A stretch of 64,000 nt of DNA, taken from Aphrophora alni (lineage: Eukaryota > Arthropoda > Insecta > Hemiptera > Aphrophoridae). This document shows, one piece after another, positions 63,623 to 64,000 of the stretch. The notes under the pieces are model-generated. The model saw nothing but the letters and a program-made list of their open reading frames with translations, did no database searches and was not told the origin of the DNA. The translations under genes were made by a program, and so were the position numbers. Numbering within the stretch: the first letter of the stretch is position 1; each line of letters begins with the position of its first letter. The stretch lies in the NCBI GenBank assembly GCA_963513935.1, contig OY740773.1, forward strand, positions 102,533,291-102,597,290. Direction: 5' to 3'.

Positions 63623-64000
63623 GTAAGTATAATCAGCTATAGTTTAATCAATTTAAATATTTAATTCTAAATCTTTAGCATACAAAGATATTTTAAGAAT
63701 ATCTATAAATTGTTTTAAATCTTTAATATCTTGACATTTTAGGGTACTTCTTCTGTAGCAAAAACATAAAGTATGATTTTTTGAAAATTTGATCCAACTA
63801 TGAAGGATATGCAGAAAGTAAATTCAGACGGGGTATTAAGGAAACACTATAATATATTTCCAAACCGTTTTTATTTCTATTTGATGTGTACACCTTACAC
63901 TACTTTTTGATATAGTTTCCAACATTGTTGAGGCACTTTTTTAATGAGGCATCAGGTGTTGTATCCCTTCATTGTAGATGGATGCCACCTGCAATGTAAA
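63623..64000. other. TBC-gene intron 3 (part)
   Basis: Begins with the GTAAGT donor. AT-rich DNA to the window end; no further TBC exon seen. The final 150 bases contain GGCACTTTTTTAATGAGGCA, which may belong to another repeat. Confidence 0.5.

Noticed and set aside
1..64000. Prokaryotic systems, CRISPR arrays, toxin-antitoxin or viral genes
   Set aside because: Spliced genes, intron structure and eukaryotic transposons leave no support for any of these. No viral coding block was seen.

Overview
This is a eukaryotic, AT-rich window with large introns and many decayed transposable elements. It looks arthropod, most likely an insect. The grounds are insect-like protein sequence in the two conserved genes, mariner, Harbinger, pogo, hAT, jockey-like and Penelope-like relics, and recurrent AGGCCTA words in non-coding DNA. 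A hemipteran source is a guess only. No bacterial features (operons, CRISPR, Shine-Dalgarno sites) are present.

Layout. (1) Positions 53329 down to 898 on the minus strand hold importin-5 (karyopherin beta-3). I resolved 19 coding exons with canonical GT/AG boundaries and consistent phases. They give 870 residues from the initiator Met, and the last roughly 225 residues lie beyond position 1. (2) Position 53352 rightward on the plus strand holds a Rab-GAP of the GRTP1 (TBC domain) family. Two TBC exons (59461-59662 and 63386-63622) are clear. A 44-base first exon at 53352-53395 fits in phase and would place the two start codons 22 bp apart, head to head. The gene runs off the right edge. (3) Nearly everything else is intron.

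The introns contain: an inverted LINE copy (7.6-8.9 kb); other LINE relics (11.2-12.4, 44.4-44.7, 55.8-56.8, 61.2-61.3 and 63 kb); mariner relics (1.3, 6.8, 25.0-25.4 and 60.8-61.1 kb); a Harbinger relic (46.4-47.4 kb); a 914-bp hAT-type element with an 8-bp target duplication; pogo and Tc1-like MITEs; a 213-bp tandem repeat; and several dispersed repeat families.

The most unusual signal is a family of foldback elements (near 5.0, 22.4 and 30.7 kb, with a related one at 20.0-21.0 kb). Their arms carry a hammerhead-ribozyme-like core. Two copies are flanked by long (12 and 15 bp) target duplications, which suggests RNA-mediated insertion. A truncated Penelope-like element with a GIY-YIG-type C-terminus at 59.8-60.3 kb has the same inverted-arm design and a decayed hammerhead-like motif. 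Together they suggest a retrozyme-like element mobilised by a Penelope-type enzyme. The fold and its homologies were worked out by eye and need computation to confirm.

The two genes are connected by their apparent shared promoter region; nothing in the window shows a functional link between nuclear import and Rab regulation.
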